Assembly: GCF_028372415.1 (NCBI RefSeq)
Contig: NC_092876.1
Location: 63,826,885 to 63,890,884 of the forward strand
Reading direction: 5' to 3'
DNA: 64,000 bases
From: Notamacropus eugenii
Taxonomy: Eukaryota > Chordata > Mammalia > Diprotodontia > Macropodidae
A model generated the notes under the pieces. The model was not told the DNA's origin, searched no databases, and saw nothing but the letters and a program-made list of their open reading frames with translations. Numbering within the stretch: position 1 is the stretch's first letter; each line of letters opens with the position of its first letter. The position numbers were made by a program, and so were the translations under genes. Positions 1-9,589 of the stretch are shown piece by piece.

Positions 1-310
1 CACACACCCCTCTGAATCTGGGGGTCCAGAATACACACATTCCTCTGAATCTAGGGGTCTAGGATACACATAACCCCACTGATTCTAGGGGTCCTGGATA
101 CATACACACACCCTCCTGGTTCTAGTGGTCCAAGACACACACGCACACACAAATTCTTGGGGTCTAGGATGTATACAACATACCCCTCCGATTCCAGGAC
201 TGCAGGATATACAACCCCCTCCTAATTTCAGGGGTCCAGGATATACACCCCCCCTTGATTCCAGAGGTCTAGAATACAACCCTTCCCATTCTAGGAGTCT
301 AGGCTACGTA
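1..310. repeat. Degenerate ~34-bp minisatellite, cut by window start
   Basis: About nine diverged units of 32-38 bp, each with a core like gattctaggggtccaggata followed by a short cacacaccc tract. It produces open frames on both strands that are not genes. The left end lies outside the window. Confidence 0.75.
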
Positions 311-779
311 GACATACACAAACACAAAAACGCTCTTATTCTAGTCAAACACTCACATTTCCAGTTGAAATTGAGGTCTAGGAGTGGAGGCAGGATTAAA
401 ACCCAGCTCCTCTGCCTAAATGCATCGCTCTTTCCTGATGCACCTGGCTCCACTCAGCACAAAATATTAGGAATTACAACCATCCATCTACAGAAGTCTT
501 TGCACAATCACCGTGTGAACTGGAGAGCACTGGGTATTTTCATTGACATTGAAGTTTTCTTAGGATTTAAAGGTGGAAGGGACCCAATGGATCTAGTCCA
601 GAGTCCCTTCGCCCTATTTTAAGACGTTAGGCACCAGAGGCTATACCCGAGGTTACACCAGGCTACCTGCCACTATGTGCACAAGACTTGTGAGATTGCA
701 AAGCATCCTTCTAAACTCTGGGGATAGGACAAAGGCCTAAGTGGGGAGGGACATGTTAGTGTGGAAGATGACTGGGATG

Positions 780-900
780 GGAGTCAGAGGACCTGGGCTC
801 ACTAGCTTTGCCACATGTTACTTGTGTGACCTTAGGCAAATTACTTCTCTTGCTTTAGTTTCCTCATCTGTTAAGTGGGTGAGTTGGGTCAGATGACTTC
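780..900 (+). mobile_element. MIR-type SINE fragment
   Basis: Reads gggagtcagaggacctgggctc, then tgtgaccttaggcaaattacttctc, tttcctcatctgttaagtggg, the conserved core of MIR-like SINEs. 5' and 3' ends are lost. Confidence 0.7.
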
Positions 901-1257
901 TATGGAAATGCACAAAATCACAGGAGTCAGGGCTGACTATATGGGTAGACATGTGCCCAGGTCTGAGTAAATAGGGGGACTACAGAAAGCCCCATCACTT
1001 TTGCTAGCTCCTGTTACATCCCCTATTGTAATAGTTTGGGCATGGAAGAAGCACCCTGGCAGACCCTGGGGAGGCCCATTCTGCCAATAGCTGTTTGGAA
1101 TTCCTAAAGGGAAAAAAAATACCATGTTTCCCTTTATTTAGATCTTTCTCTCTCCTTAACCTGGGCTCATCTACACAGATCTGTGATAGAATGTTAGAAC
1201 TAGAAGGGTGCAGAACATAGATGGTGACAGCCAAAACAGACCTTAGAGGTTAGACAT

Positions 1258-1502
1258 GGAAGGTCAGAGCTGAGAAGGACCTTAGAACACAAAATATTAG
1301 AGAGGGAAAAGAAGTTAGGACCTAGAGTATTAAGAACCAGAAAGGACCTTAGAACACAGAATGTCAGGACTGGGAGTTCTTAGAACAGAATGTCAGAGCT
1401 GGGAGGGACCTTAGAACACAGAACATCAGGGCTGGGAGGGACCTTAGAATACAGAACGTCAGAGCTGGGAGGGCCCATAGAATACAGGATGTCAGAGCTG
1501 GA
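1258..1502 (+). repeat. 33-bp minisatellite family, array 1
   Basis: Seven or so units of the agaatgtcagagctgggag / ggaccttagaacaca type. The 33-bp unit length keeps a reading frame open on both strands. Units at the left are strongly diverged, those at 1385-1500 are cleaner. Confidence 0.8.
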
Positions 1503-1697
1503 CCAGGAGTTCTCAAAATGTGGTCTTGAGATCCTTTCCCAGGGTCCATGTGGTCACATAATAATAACATACTAAAATGTTTTCATTTCTAATACAGCAA
1601 ATATCAATCAAACGTACATAAACAAAAGCTCTTTGGGGTCCTATTATTTTTAAGAGTTTAAAGGGGTCCTGAGACCAAAAATGTTGAGAACCACTGT
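1503..1697. mobile_element. hAT-type DNA transposon relic
   Basis: Begins ccaggagttctcaaaatgtg and ends tgttgagaaccactgtc, forming imperfect terminal inverted repeats of the cag-g-ggttctcaa kind used by Charlie-like hAT elements. It lies between two stretches of the 33-bp/interspersed repeat. Confidence 0.6.
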
Positions 1698-1734
1698 CTT
1701 AAGCAATGACCTATCAAAACTGAGAATAACTTTA

Positions 1735-1900
1735 GGACACAGAATGTCAGAGGGGGAGGTGATTTTCCAGATCACCCAGTCTAACCTCCTTATTTACAGA
1801 TGAGGAAACTGAATCCAGAAGGAAATCTTTTGCCCTAAGTCCCACATTCAGGGAGAGTCAGGAACTAAGAATCTTAGTCTTCTGACTCCTGGCAGTCCAC
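1735..1900 (+). mobile_element. Interspersed repeat with the tcagagctgg-type head
   Basis: Starts cacagaatgtcagaggggga and continues ctaacctccttatttacagatgaggaaactg, ending at tcttctgactcctgg. This ancient SINE-like element supplies the head from which the 33-bp arrays appear to have grown. Confidence 0.65.
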
Positions 1901-2029
1901 CACACCTCCACACCTCTTTCTCTGTAAATCATTGTAAGAAAAGGGGATTTCCAAGCATCCATTGGCAGAGATGGTTCCTTCTAGATCTCAAAGACGGCAA
2001 ACAAATACAATTACCACAATTTACTAAAA

Positions 2030-3445
2030 ATAACAATGATAAATCCTTTATTTGAAATCAGTGAAACAAAAAGTTTGAGATGAACAACATAAGAGAGTGT
2101 CCCTAGAGTGCCTCCCAGAACCACGGAGTCAGTCATCTGCGAGGGAAACAGGTGCAATGACCCTACTGCATCCACACCCTCCTAATAGCAGGATGCCACC
2201 CCATTGGGGTCCCCTCCATCTTTTGTTCCCCCTTTCAGGAGTATCTGAATGTTCCCTGAGAGCTCAGAAGACAGGTAAGCCTTTAAACTCCCAAGGGATT
2301 TCTCATGGTAGAATATCAAACTCTGGGACAGACCGTGGGGAAGAGAACTTTTTCTGTGGGGCAAAGCCCTGCCAAGACATTCCTTAATTCATTTTCTTGC
2401 TGCCCCAGGGTCACATATACCCACAAATACCCCTTCTTTTCCCTTCCTCCCCTAGGCAAGAGAACTCCTCTGAGTTGGTGAAATCAGAACTGGTTGGAGG
2501 GGGAAAAGGGGAGACAGAGAAGGGTTACCCACATGTCCTTACTTCTCTTTTCCTCTTTCTTCCTTTCCCTGACCTGAGCACTGGGGGAAACATCTTCCTA
2601 TTTTCTACTGTGGGGGACAGAACTCTGGCTTTGCTTACCCAACCCTGGGTAACCCTCCTACCTGATAACTCCAACCCTGCCCCCTTCTTTCCCCTTCACC
2701 TGCACTGTCCCATGACCAGAGTTCCAGGACCAGCCCCAGAGACAGCCTAGCCTGAATAATCTGTGAGCCTGGAGGCTTCTGCCTTGGGCCTCATGAAAGA
2801 GACGCAAACCCTTCTTTCTGGACACTGTAAGCTTTCTTAGGTAAACTTGAGGGCAGAAACTGATTCCTCTGTATAAGGTCCAGGACAAATAAAGGGGTCA
2901 GGAAATGTTTGCTAAATGAATACATGATGGGGAAAACCTAGCCTGGCCCTTAGAGGAGCAACTCCCCCATATTTGATGGGGTAGATGTAGGTCTTATCTT
3001 GGAGGAAGGGGGTTCTGGTAGAGAATCCATTTTCAGTCCATTAGGTGAGTAGCAAGTTCCAAGACCTATTATTGAATCCGCCGCCAAAGCCATGCTGGGC
3101 AAAGAAAAATAACCAAGACTAACCTCTCAGCTGGGATTGTCACACTGGTGACAATAGTGAAACAGAAATTGTGACCCAAGGATGGGGCAGGGGACGGGGG
3201 AGGCCGAGGTCCTGGACACAGCTGGAAAGTCGACCCCAAATCTTCCCAGTGTCTCTTCCCCAATTGTCACTGCCTCGGAATGATCTCAAGTTAGAGTGAG
3301 TCCTGGTCCGCAGGAGGAATTTAGAACCAAGCCAGCCCCCTGGATACCTGATCCTCTGAGCTCACCACAGATCCAAGTGCCAGCTAAAGATCTACTTTGA
3401 TGGGGATGGCCCAAGCCCAGTCTGGGCAGGGTACTGGAGGTGGGG
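2030..3445 (-). other. ASAP3: ASAP3 3' UTR
   Basis: Downstream of the TGA no further exon is needed. The first minus-strand AATAAA after the stop is at 2047-2052, giving a 3' UTR of about 1.4 kb. I see no interspersed repeat in this stretch, unlike the flanks, which fits a transcribed and selected region. The exact cleavage site is inferred. Confidence 0.65.
2047..2052 (-). promoter_or_regulatory. ASAP3: Poly(A) signal AATAAA for ASAP3
   Basis: The plus strand reads tttatt, so the minus strand is AATAAA. Just downstream on the minus strand is a T/GT-rich stretch (ttgttattttt, tggtaattgtatttgtttg), as expected of a cleavage-factor binding region. It is the first such hexamer below the stop codon. 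Other AATAAA copies on this strand occur further out, at about 1133-1138. Confidence 0.6.
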
Positions 3446-3520
3446 TCAGTCTTGTGAAAGTTTCCCAGAACTGGCCAAGTGGAGTTCAGCTTTGGAGCTA
3501 TCAACTTCAGTGATGCCATC
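3446..3520 (-). CDS. ASAP3: ASAP3 last coding exon and stop codon
   Basis: Acceptor ctccccag precedes DGITEVDSSKAELHLASS then GKLSQD and TGA (plus 3446-3448). Human ASAP3 ends with the equivalent GITEGDG...QLLQD, so start, frame and stop are secure. The tail has the same length and register as the last SH3 exon of ASAP1 and ASAP2 (G-x-I-[DE]-G ... P-x-S-F-V-x-x-[IL]-x-D), suggesting a decayed SH3 C-half. Confidence 0.92.
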   Translation of the reverse strand, partial: DGITEVDSSKAELHLASSGKLSQD

Positions 3521-3815
3521 CTGGGGAGAGGGAATTTTGATGAACCGAGGCTGCTGCTTTCTGTCACCCATCTCCTAAGCCCAGTGGTTTTTGATAGTTA
3601 CTCTGGGCCCAGAAGCCAGAAGAGTAAGCTGACACACCAGCCACCCCCTGCTGTCCCCAATTCACACATATAACCAGGAATCTCTCGGAAAGTTCCAGGG
3701 GAATCCTGGTGAATTTAATTTCAGCCAGTAAAGCTCCCTTACAGCTCCAGCTTGGGGTGCTCTGAGGTTCTGGCTCTCTCCCCTCCTTCCTTTTCCCAAG
3801 TCAAGCAAGGCTTAC

Positions 3816-3959
3816 CCAGTTGTGCTCTTCCTCAGTGTATGGAGCCACACTCACTTCCCCCTGGGAGAATGTGGGAGGGGATCGGGTATCCTCAATCCGG
3901 TTTTCTGTCAGGGACTTGGTTCTTTTTGATTTCCCCTGGGGCTGGCTGGGAAGGGGGAT
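3816..3959 (-). CDS. ASAP3: Candidate ASAP3 cassette exon: degenerate SH3 N-half
   Basis: A 144-bp open segment (48 codons, phase 0-0) with a pyrimidine-rich acceptor ending acttacacag and a strong donor gtaagc. It encodes IPLPSQPQGKSKRTKSLTEN, RIEDTRSPPTFSQGEVSV, APYTEEEHNW. Against the family SH3 domain (pattern R-x-K-A-L-Y ... D-x-L-TF-x-x-G-[ED]-V-x-x-V ... E-E-x-x-W), it keeps KRTKSL, TFSQGEVSV, a Glu cluster and the final W. It has lost the ALYDY tyrosine and one Trp of the WW pair. It can be inserted between exons 24 and 25 without changing frame. Whether it is transcribed is unknown: it may be a used isoform or a fossil that has stayed open. It is not part of human ASAP3 as I know it. 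Confidence 0.55.
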
Positions 3960-4324
3960 CTGTGTAAGTATGGAAGGACAGGGGTTGATGAAAGTTCCCA
4001 GAGTGTATCCTACCCCCTTACCCTCATCAATGGGGAGAAGTGAGAAGCCTGTGGATGGAAAAGACCAGGTCTCTTCCACCCTCTGGTACACAGCCCAACA
4101 CTACAAGCTCGTGTCTCCAACACCCTTCGCTCATATCATCTATAGCCAATCCAGAACCTAGATTCCCCCATCCCCAACACTCCCTAAGACCCTGAGCCTA
4201 ACTCCAAAACCCTCAGTCCTCAGGCACATGTGTGTCCTTATCCCACATTCTCAATAATGCAACCCCACCCAACTTCTAGAAATCTATCCTTAGCCCCAAA
4301 ACAAAATGACAGAATTTTAGATTT

Positions 4325-4470
4325 GGAATGATAAACTACTGACATTTCTACATTCCTTTAAGGTTTGCATTTCGTCCTCATCACAACCCTGTGAAGTAAA
4401 TGCTCATTATCTTTGTTTTATTGATGGGAAAACTGAGGCTCAGTGCATTTAACTTGCCTAGGAAATTAAA
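4325..4470 (+). mobile_element. MIR3-like SINE fragment
   Basis: Reads tttaaggtttgcatttcgtc, ctcatcacaaccctgtgaagt, then gggaaaactgaggctcag, a typical MIR3-type body. It lies in the intron between exons 24 and the SH3-like exon. Confidence 0.6.
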
Positions 4471-4484
4471 TGTCTGAGGCAGAT

Positions 4485-4980
4485 CCAGGGCTTGATGCAT
4501 CATATCAAGTTGCCTCTCATGGAACAGAGCTCATTGGCCACCTAGTCCAACCCATAACCCCAGACGAATCTCCACTGCAAGAGCCACAAGAGATGTCCTC
4601 CCTCCCACGGCTGCCCACTTCACTTATGATAGGATGGGTCTCACTGTCATGAAATCTTTCCTTGGATCAGTCCCAGATTTATTCCATTCTTAGCTCCTGG
4701 TTCTGCTCTCGGAGGCCAAAGAGAACGAGACAGATTCTTCTCCCACATGATGACCACCTTTTCAATACCTGAACACAGTTCTCAGGTTGTTCCCTGAGTC
4801 TTTCTCCTCTCCAAAAGAAACATCCCCTGTTCCTTCAGCAGATGCTCTCACATGATGGAGAACCAAGACCCTTTGCCACCCCATTTCCTTTGTGGAAGCT
4901 TTCCAGTTTGGCACTGCCCTTCCTGAACTGTGGTGCTCAGAACCAGACCCAAAAAAACAAACAGTTTAATCTCAAACTCC
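4485..4980 (-). mobile_element. CR1/L3 LINE 3' fragment
   Basis: Plus strand carries the reverse of a CR1-type 3' end: cctagtccaacccataacc, ccttggatcag, ctcctggttctgctctcgga, ttccttcagcagatgctctc, gaactgtggtgctcagaacc. Orientation is antisense to the plus strand. Confidence 0.65.
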
Positions 4981-5123
4981 AGATTTTCAGTCACTGCAGT
5001 CCCTTACTTCACATCCTCAACTGGACCGTACATTCCCAACACGTCTATCTTTACTTATTCCAATTTCTAGCTTGCCCCCTCCCCACCTTGTTCCCCACAG
5101 GAAAGCTTCTCTAGGATTCATAC

Positions 5124-5226
5124 CGACACAGCTCTTCTGGCCATAGGCCCAGGGGGTAGCTGCCTGACTGCTGGGGTGTCTTCCAGACCTCGACTGCTTC
5201 TGCGATAGGAGCGAGTGCTCTCTGAG
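5124..5226 (-). CDS. ASAP3: ASAP3 exon 24: tail with SESTRSYRR motif
   Basis: A 103-bp exon (phase 2 in, 0 out), acceptor cctag, donor gtatga. It reads SSESTRSYRRSSRGLEDTPA then VRQLPPGPMARRAVS. SSESTRSYRR is identical to human ASAP3. The last codons RRAVS correspond to human RRNVP immediately before the C-terminal exon. Confidence 0.93.
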
Positions 5227-5539
5227 CTAGGAGATGAAAAGGGGTGGAAGTGATACTGGAAACTGTCAGGCAGGGCCAGTGGAGGTTGGCGGAAACAGAG
5301 CAACAGCTTAAGGGTAAGGATGGGGTTCCTTAGGGAAGCCTGGGTCATAGCCTGGGGTGAACAGTCCCTAGCAGGCTGGGATGGCCATAGCATTACCCAG
5401 CAATGCCTGGTGAAGGCAAACAGGGAGTGAGACAAGTTTACCCTGAGGAAGGTAGGAACCATGAGTGTTCTGTGACACCTTCTTCCTAGACACAGGAGAA
5501 GAAGGCCACATATGACCCTCCACCTCCTCTTCTCTGGGG

Positions 5540-5880
5540 TCACTGACTTTACAGTTAGAAGGGACTTTAGAGGTCATCTAGTCCAGGGGTGGGAAACCTA
5601 TGACCTTGAAGTCACACATGATCTCTTAGGTCCTTGGGGGCAGCCCTTTGACTGAGTTCAAGTTTTACAAATCAAATCATTTTATTAAGGCGATTTGTTC
5701 TGTGAAATTTAGATTCAGTCAAAGGGCCACACTTGATGACCTAGAGGGCCACAATCCACACTAGTCCACTCATTTCACAGAAGAGGAAACCAAGGCCCAG
5801 AGAAATGAAGTAAATTTGTCCAAGATATAATAGAATTCAAATCTTTGGGCCTCCTCACTCCAAAAGTCTTTCCCAATACA
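5540..5880 (+). mobile_element. SINE-like repeat split by a hAT insertion
   Basis: The element starts cagttagaagggactttaga ggtcatctagtcca, is interrupted from 5586 to 5760, and resumes ctagtccactcatttcacag then aagaggaaaccaaggcccag. Confidence 0.7.
5586..5760 (+). mobile_element. hAT miniature element with 8-bp target duplication
   Basis: Starts ggggtgggaaacctatgacc and contains gattcagtcaaagggccaca ... ctagagggccacaatccaca. The 8-bp sequence ctagtcca flanks it at 5578-5585 and 5761-5768, the target-site size of hAT transposases. The 3' inverted repeat (ccacccctg) has been lost or trimmed. Confidence 0.8.
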
Positions 5881-5884
5881 ACCC

Positions 5885-6260
5885 ATAGCCCCCATTTTTA
5901 AAAATAGTATTTTATTTTTCCCCAGTTACATGTCAAGAAAATTTTTAGTATTCATTTTTACAAGATTTTGAGTTCCAATTTTTTCTCCCTCTCCCCTCTC
6001 CTCTCCTGAAAATGGTAGGCAGTTGGATATAGCTTATGCATGTGCTATCATGTAAAAATATTTCCACATTAGTCACAGTTGTAAAAGAAGAAACAGATCA
6101 AAAGAAAGAAAAGCATGAGAAAGAATAAATTAAGTGAAAAAATATGCTTCTATCTGCATTCAGAGTCCACCAGTTCTTTCTCTGGATGTGGGTAGCGTTT
6201 CATCATGAGTCTTTTGTACTTGTCTTGGATCATCGTGTTGCTAAGTAGAGCTGAGTCATT
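5885..6260 (-). mobile_element. L1 3' end relic
   Basis: Plus strand is the reverse of a recurrent 3' end: ttttatttttccccagttac atgt, ttttgagttccaattttttctccc, then ccacattagtcacagttg and ctgcattcagagtccaccag. Similar copies occur at 13255, 35975, 39795, 41560 and 57160. Confidence 0.7.
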
Positions 6261-6473
6261 TATAGTTGTTCGTCACACAATGTTGCTGATACTGTGTACA
6301 ATGTTTTCCTGGTTCTGCCAGCCCCTCTCTCTGCCCACTTTACCCCTCTCAAATCCTTTTCCTATCATCTCATTGTGAAGTGGTGTGATATAGTGGAGAG
6401 AGTACAGGAAGACCTGAATGCAAATCCTACCTTGGACTAAGTGTTTGACCAAAAGCAAGACAGAACTCTGAAT

Positions 6474-6505
6474 TTCTCTTTCTTTCTTTCTTTTTTCTTT
6501 TTTTA
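6474..6505 (+). repeat. (CTTT)n tract
   Basis: Short pyrimidine simple repeat ctttctttctttcttttttc at the end of a SINE, probably an A-tail expansion of the reverse-oriented element at 6505-6622. Confidence 0.8.
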
Positions 6506-6622
6506 AAGTAATCAGGGTTAAGTACTTGCCCAACTAGACACAGTAAGTGTCTGTGGCTAGATTTGAACTCAGGTCCTCCTGACTCCAGGGTCTGCCTATC
6601 CACTGGGCCACTTAGTTGCTCC
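6505..6622 (-). mobile_element. tRNA-derived SINE 5' part
   Basis: Plus strand carries cagtaagtgtctgtggctag, atttgaactcaggtcctcct, gactccagggtctgcctatc, cactgggccacttagttgct: the reverse complement of the marsupial SINE head. Confidence 0.75.
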
Positions 6623-6997
6623 AACCTGTTTTTCTCTAATATTGGTAGCACCCAATTCCCAGGACTGATGTGAAGCCCAAAGGAAGAATGTGGAAACATC
6701 AAAGCCAGTGATCACTCTTACAATCTCTGGGGCCCCCTTTGGACCCTGGTTTCCCTGAATCTGTATTGACCACTGACCCCCAGCTCAGAGGGAAAGTTAA
6801 GGATTTCCTTAACCCACAGGTTTGGACACTGGTGTCCCTTTGTAGCTGGAGTTCAGTGGGTCATCTGGTCTATTCCTCTGACTCTAGGCAGGGAAAATTA
6901 GCTGAATTAGAGTTAAATATTTTTCAGACTAGGCATCGGAGAGCCAAGAAAAGTAATTGCCCAAGGTCACACTGTGAGTAAGTGGGTCCTCACCTAC

Positions 6998-7262
6998 CTG
7001 AACCTGACTGGGGGAAGCTGCTCAGGAGAGGTGGCGCCTGAGGGTGGAAGAGGATGAGTTGTCCCTGAGGGCTCCCAGGGGCTTTCCTCAGAGCAGGCCT
7101 CTATTTGGCCTGGGACTCGGGGACCTGAGTTGCTGCAGCTGGTTGGCCAGGCAAGAATACTTTCTGTGGGGCTGGAGATGCTGGAGGTGGATGGACTGAA
7201 CACAGATGGAGACTCCAGGGATCCAGGTGGCTCCAAGCCTGGGCTGAGAATTTCCGGGCCAT
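6998..7262 (-). CDS. ASAP3: ASAP3 exon 23: Ser/Pro-rich tail
   Basis: The longest coding exon here, 265 bp, phase 1 in and 2 out, donor gtaggt. It reads DGPEILSPGLEPPGSLESPS, through FSPSTSSISSPTES, to SPEQLPPVRF. Low complexity, rich in Ser and Pro, poorly conserved except for the LPPVRF end that equals human YLPVRFSSE. The acceptor is unusual: instead of a clean polypyrimidine tract it is preceded by an (ATC)/(ATT) triplet run (plus 7263-7290). Confidence 0.92.
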
Positions 7263-7290
7263 CTGTAATAATAATGATGGTGATGATGAT
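7263..7290. repeat. Trinucleotide run at exon 23 acceptor
   Basis: Plus strand taataataatgatggtgatgatgatg directly adjoins the exon. On the transcript it becomes catcatcatcaccatcattattattacag, taking the place of the polypyrimidine tract. Confidence 0.8.
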
Positions 7291-7869
7291 GTGTTTTCAT
7301 CCTTCCTCAAAGAGGTTACTGTGACTCAGTAGTAGAATATGCCCCCCCATGCCCCACTGCCTTTCCCTGCTACCACAAACACCAAATGCTGACTCAGTGC
7401 CACCACTAAATACCCTAGAACTGGCAGCAGCTTATAGATCCAGTCCAGCTCTGGATTCAGAATCCAGGGAAGCAATCCCCATGGAGATACGGCCTGGCAG
7501 CTACTTCTGATGAAACTGTACCCATAGCTACTGAAGACCCAGAAAAGGCAATTACCACCACCAAAGTCCTTGGCCCTGTCAAATGGATTGACAGCAGAAC
7601 CTGGTATAATTTTATTGGTGGATATGGAATTAAGGTACTGCTGTACCCCACGTATTGTCTTCCCCTATAATTTGAGCTCCCTGAGAGCAGAGACCCTCTG
7701 AATGTGTGAGATGAATGAGCATGAAGGTTCAAAGATGATAGTGGAGTTGCAGAACTGGGAGATGGACTTCTGACTCTCCAGATTTCACCACCATACTCCC
7801 AAGTGAGTACCTTTTCCCTCCTCCACCCCCAACACTTTTCAGTTGACTTTTTGGGGTTTTTTGTGCATA

Positions 7870-8005
7870 TATTTTCTTCCCCCATTTGAATGAAAGTTCC
7901 TTGAAGGCAGGTATTGGCTTTCTTGTGCTTCTGTTGTTCTGCTGAGGCTTAGCATGGTGCCTTGAACACAGTAGGCACTTAATAAATGCTTGGTGCTTTG
8001 TCCAG
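7870..8005 (+). mobile_element. L2-type LINE 3' tail
   Basis: Reads tgaaagttccttgaaggcag, cttagcatggtgccttgaac, acagtaggcacttaataaat, the terminal block of LINE-2. Confidence 0.75.
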
Positions 8006-8029
8006 CCAAGCTCTTAAAACGTTTTTGCT

Positions 8030-8797
8030 TGAAATGATTTATCTATGGAGTTCTAGTCTCTGTCTCTCTCCTGAGCTTCAGGCCCACACACGAATTGCCC
8101 ATAATTGGATATCCCATAAGCATCTCAACTCAACTCACTGTCTTCTTCCCAGTCCCTACTCTGTTGAGGTCACCACCTTTCCATCACCCAGGTTTTCCAT
8201 TTGAGAGTCACCCTTGATTCTTCATTCTCATTCATCCCCCATATGCAATTGGTTACCCAAATCTGCCATTTCTACCTTTCACAACGTTGCTTGTGGATGG
8301 CCCCTTCTTTTCACTCACATGGCCACTACTTCATCTGCCACCTTATCACCTCTCTATTGGACTGCTGCAATAGCTCACTGACCCATGATGTCGCTACCTC
8401 AAGTCTCTCCTCACTCCAATTCATCTTTCTACTTTGCCATCATAGTTACTTCCTAAAGTACATGTCACTCCCCTTACTCAACAAACTTCCCTGACTTCCT
8501 ATTGATTCTAAGATCAAATATGGATTCCCATGTTTGACATTTAAAGTTCTTCTTATCTTTCCAATATTTTAGTTTCTGACTCCCCTCCACATGCTCTAAG
8601 TACAGACATATTGGCCTACATTCCATCTCCTATCTCTAGGCCTATTCACTAGCTGTCACCTGTGTTTGAGAGAGATGTTTTTATCCTGACCTTTACCTCT
8701 TAAAATTCCTCGTTTCCTTCAAGTGTCAGATCTAGTGCTACCTTCTAGAGGAAGTCCCCTCCCCATCTGCTAGGGTCTTTCCCTCTAAGACAGAGGT
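8030..8797 (+). mobile_element. LINE-2 ORF2 3' region relic
   Basis: Recognisable L2 landmarks in order: gagtcacccttgattcttca, ctattggactgctgcaatag, ccttactcaacaaacttccc, aagttcttcttatctttcca. Multiple frame breaks; not coding. Confidence 0.7.
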
Positions 8798-8799
8798 TC

Positions 8800-9215
8800 T
8801 TAACTGCTTTTTGTGCTGGATGAAGCTAGGTGGTAGAATGGATAGAACACTGGACCTGCAGTCTGAAAAACTAGTTTAGATCCAGCCTCAGATACTTATT
8901 AGTTGTGTGACCCTAGACAAGTCATTTTACTGCCATGTGCCCCAGTTTCCTCAACTGTAAAATGGAAATAGTAATAGCACCTACTTCCCAGGATTGTTGT
9001 GAGGATCAAATGACATAATACTTGTAAAGTGCTTAACCCAATGGCCTAAATAGTAGATGCTTAACACATGCTTCTTCCCGTCCCCTCCCCTTTACTGCCA
9101 CGGACCCCCTTGTCGATCTGGTGATATCTGAGGACCTCTTCTCAGGATGATGTTTGTTGCCGATGTTCATAATGGAAGGAAATCTTAAATTTCACTGAGA
9201 GGTTAATCAAACAAA
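8800..9215 (+). mobile_element. hAT relic split by a full-length MIR-like SINE
   Basis: Outer element begins agaggttcttaactgctttt at 8800 and resumes at about 9095 with tgccacggacccccttgtcg. Between them, 8815-9090 is a nearly complete MIR-like SINE: aagctaggtggtagaatgga ... gtgtgaccctagacaagtca ... gttgtgaggatcaaatgaca ... gatgcttaacacatgct. Confidence 0.65.
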
Positions 9216-9229
9216 GATGAAACCTTGTT

Positions 9230-9445
9230 CCAATCCAATTTCACATACTCTCTGAAATCCACCCACAGGCCTCCAAGCTTACCTCATATCCATTTTGTAT
9301 ATATATTTTACATGCACATCTTTACTCATCGGTTCGAATGTCAGCTCCTTGAGGGCAGAGGCAATTCTGGTTTTGTCTTTTATAACTTGGCACAGTTCCT
9401 GATACATGCTAGGTACTTAATAAAAGCCTGTTGACTGGTTGCCCA
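9230..9445 (+). mobile_element. L2-type tail
   Basis: Shows tgtcagctccttgagggcag and tgctaggtacttaataaaag, the end of LINE-2; preceding sequence is too diverged to assign. Confidence 0.6.
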
Positions 9446-9589
9446 CTTATCTGATTCCGGGGCTATCTCTTGTTCTATAACTCTTGATAACTGCTTAACT
9501 TTTTACAGGTGTGTTCAAACATTTCACCAAGTACTTTTGGAGGAAAATTTCCGATAACCTTATCATGTAAACAGTATGTAACTGAGCTG

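Noticed and set aside
125..622. 165-codon open frame at the left edge
   Set aside because: Half lies in the 34-bp minisatellite; the rest shows no domain, splice or promoter signal.
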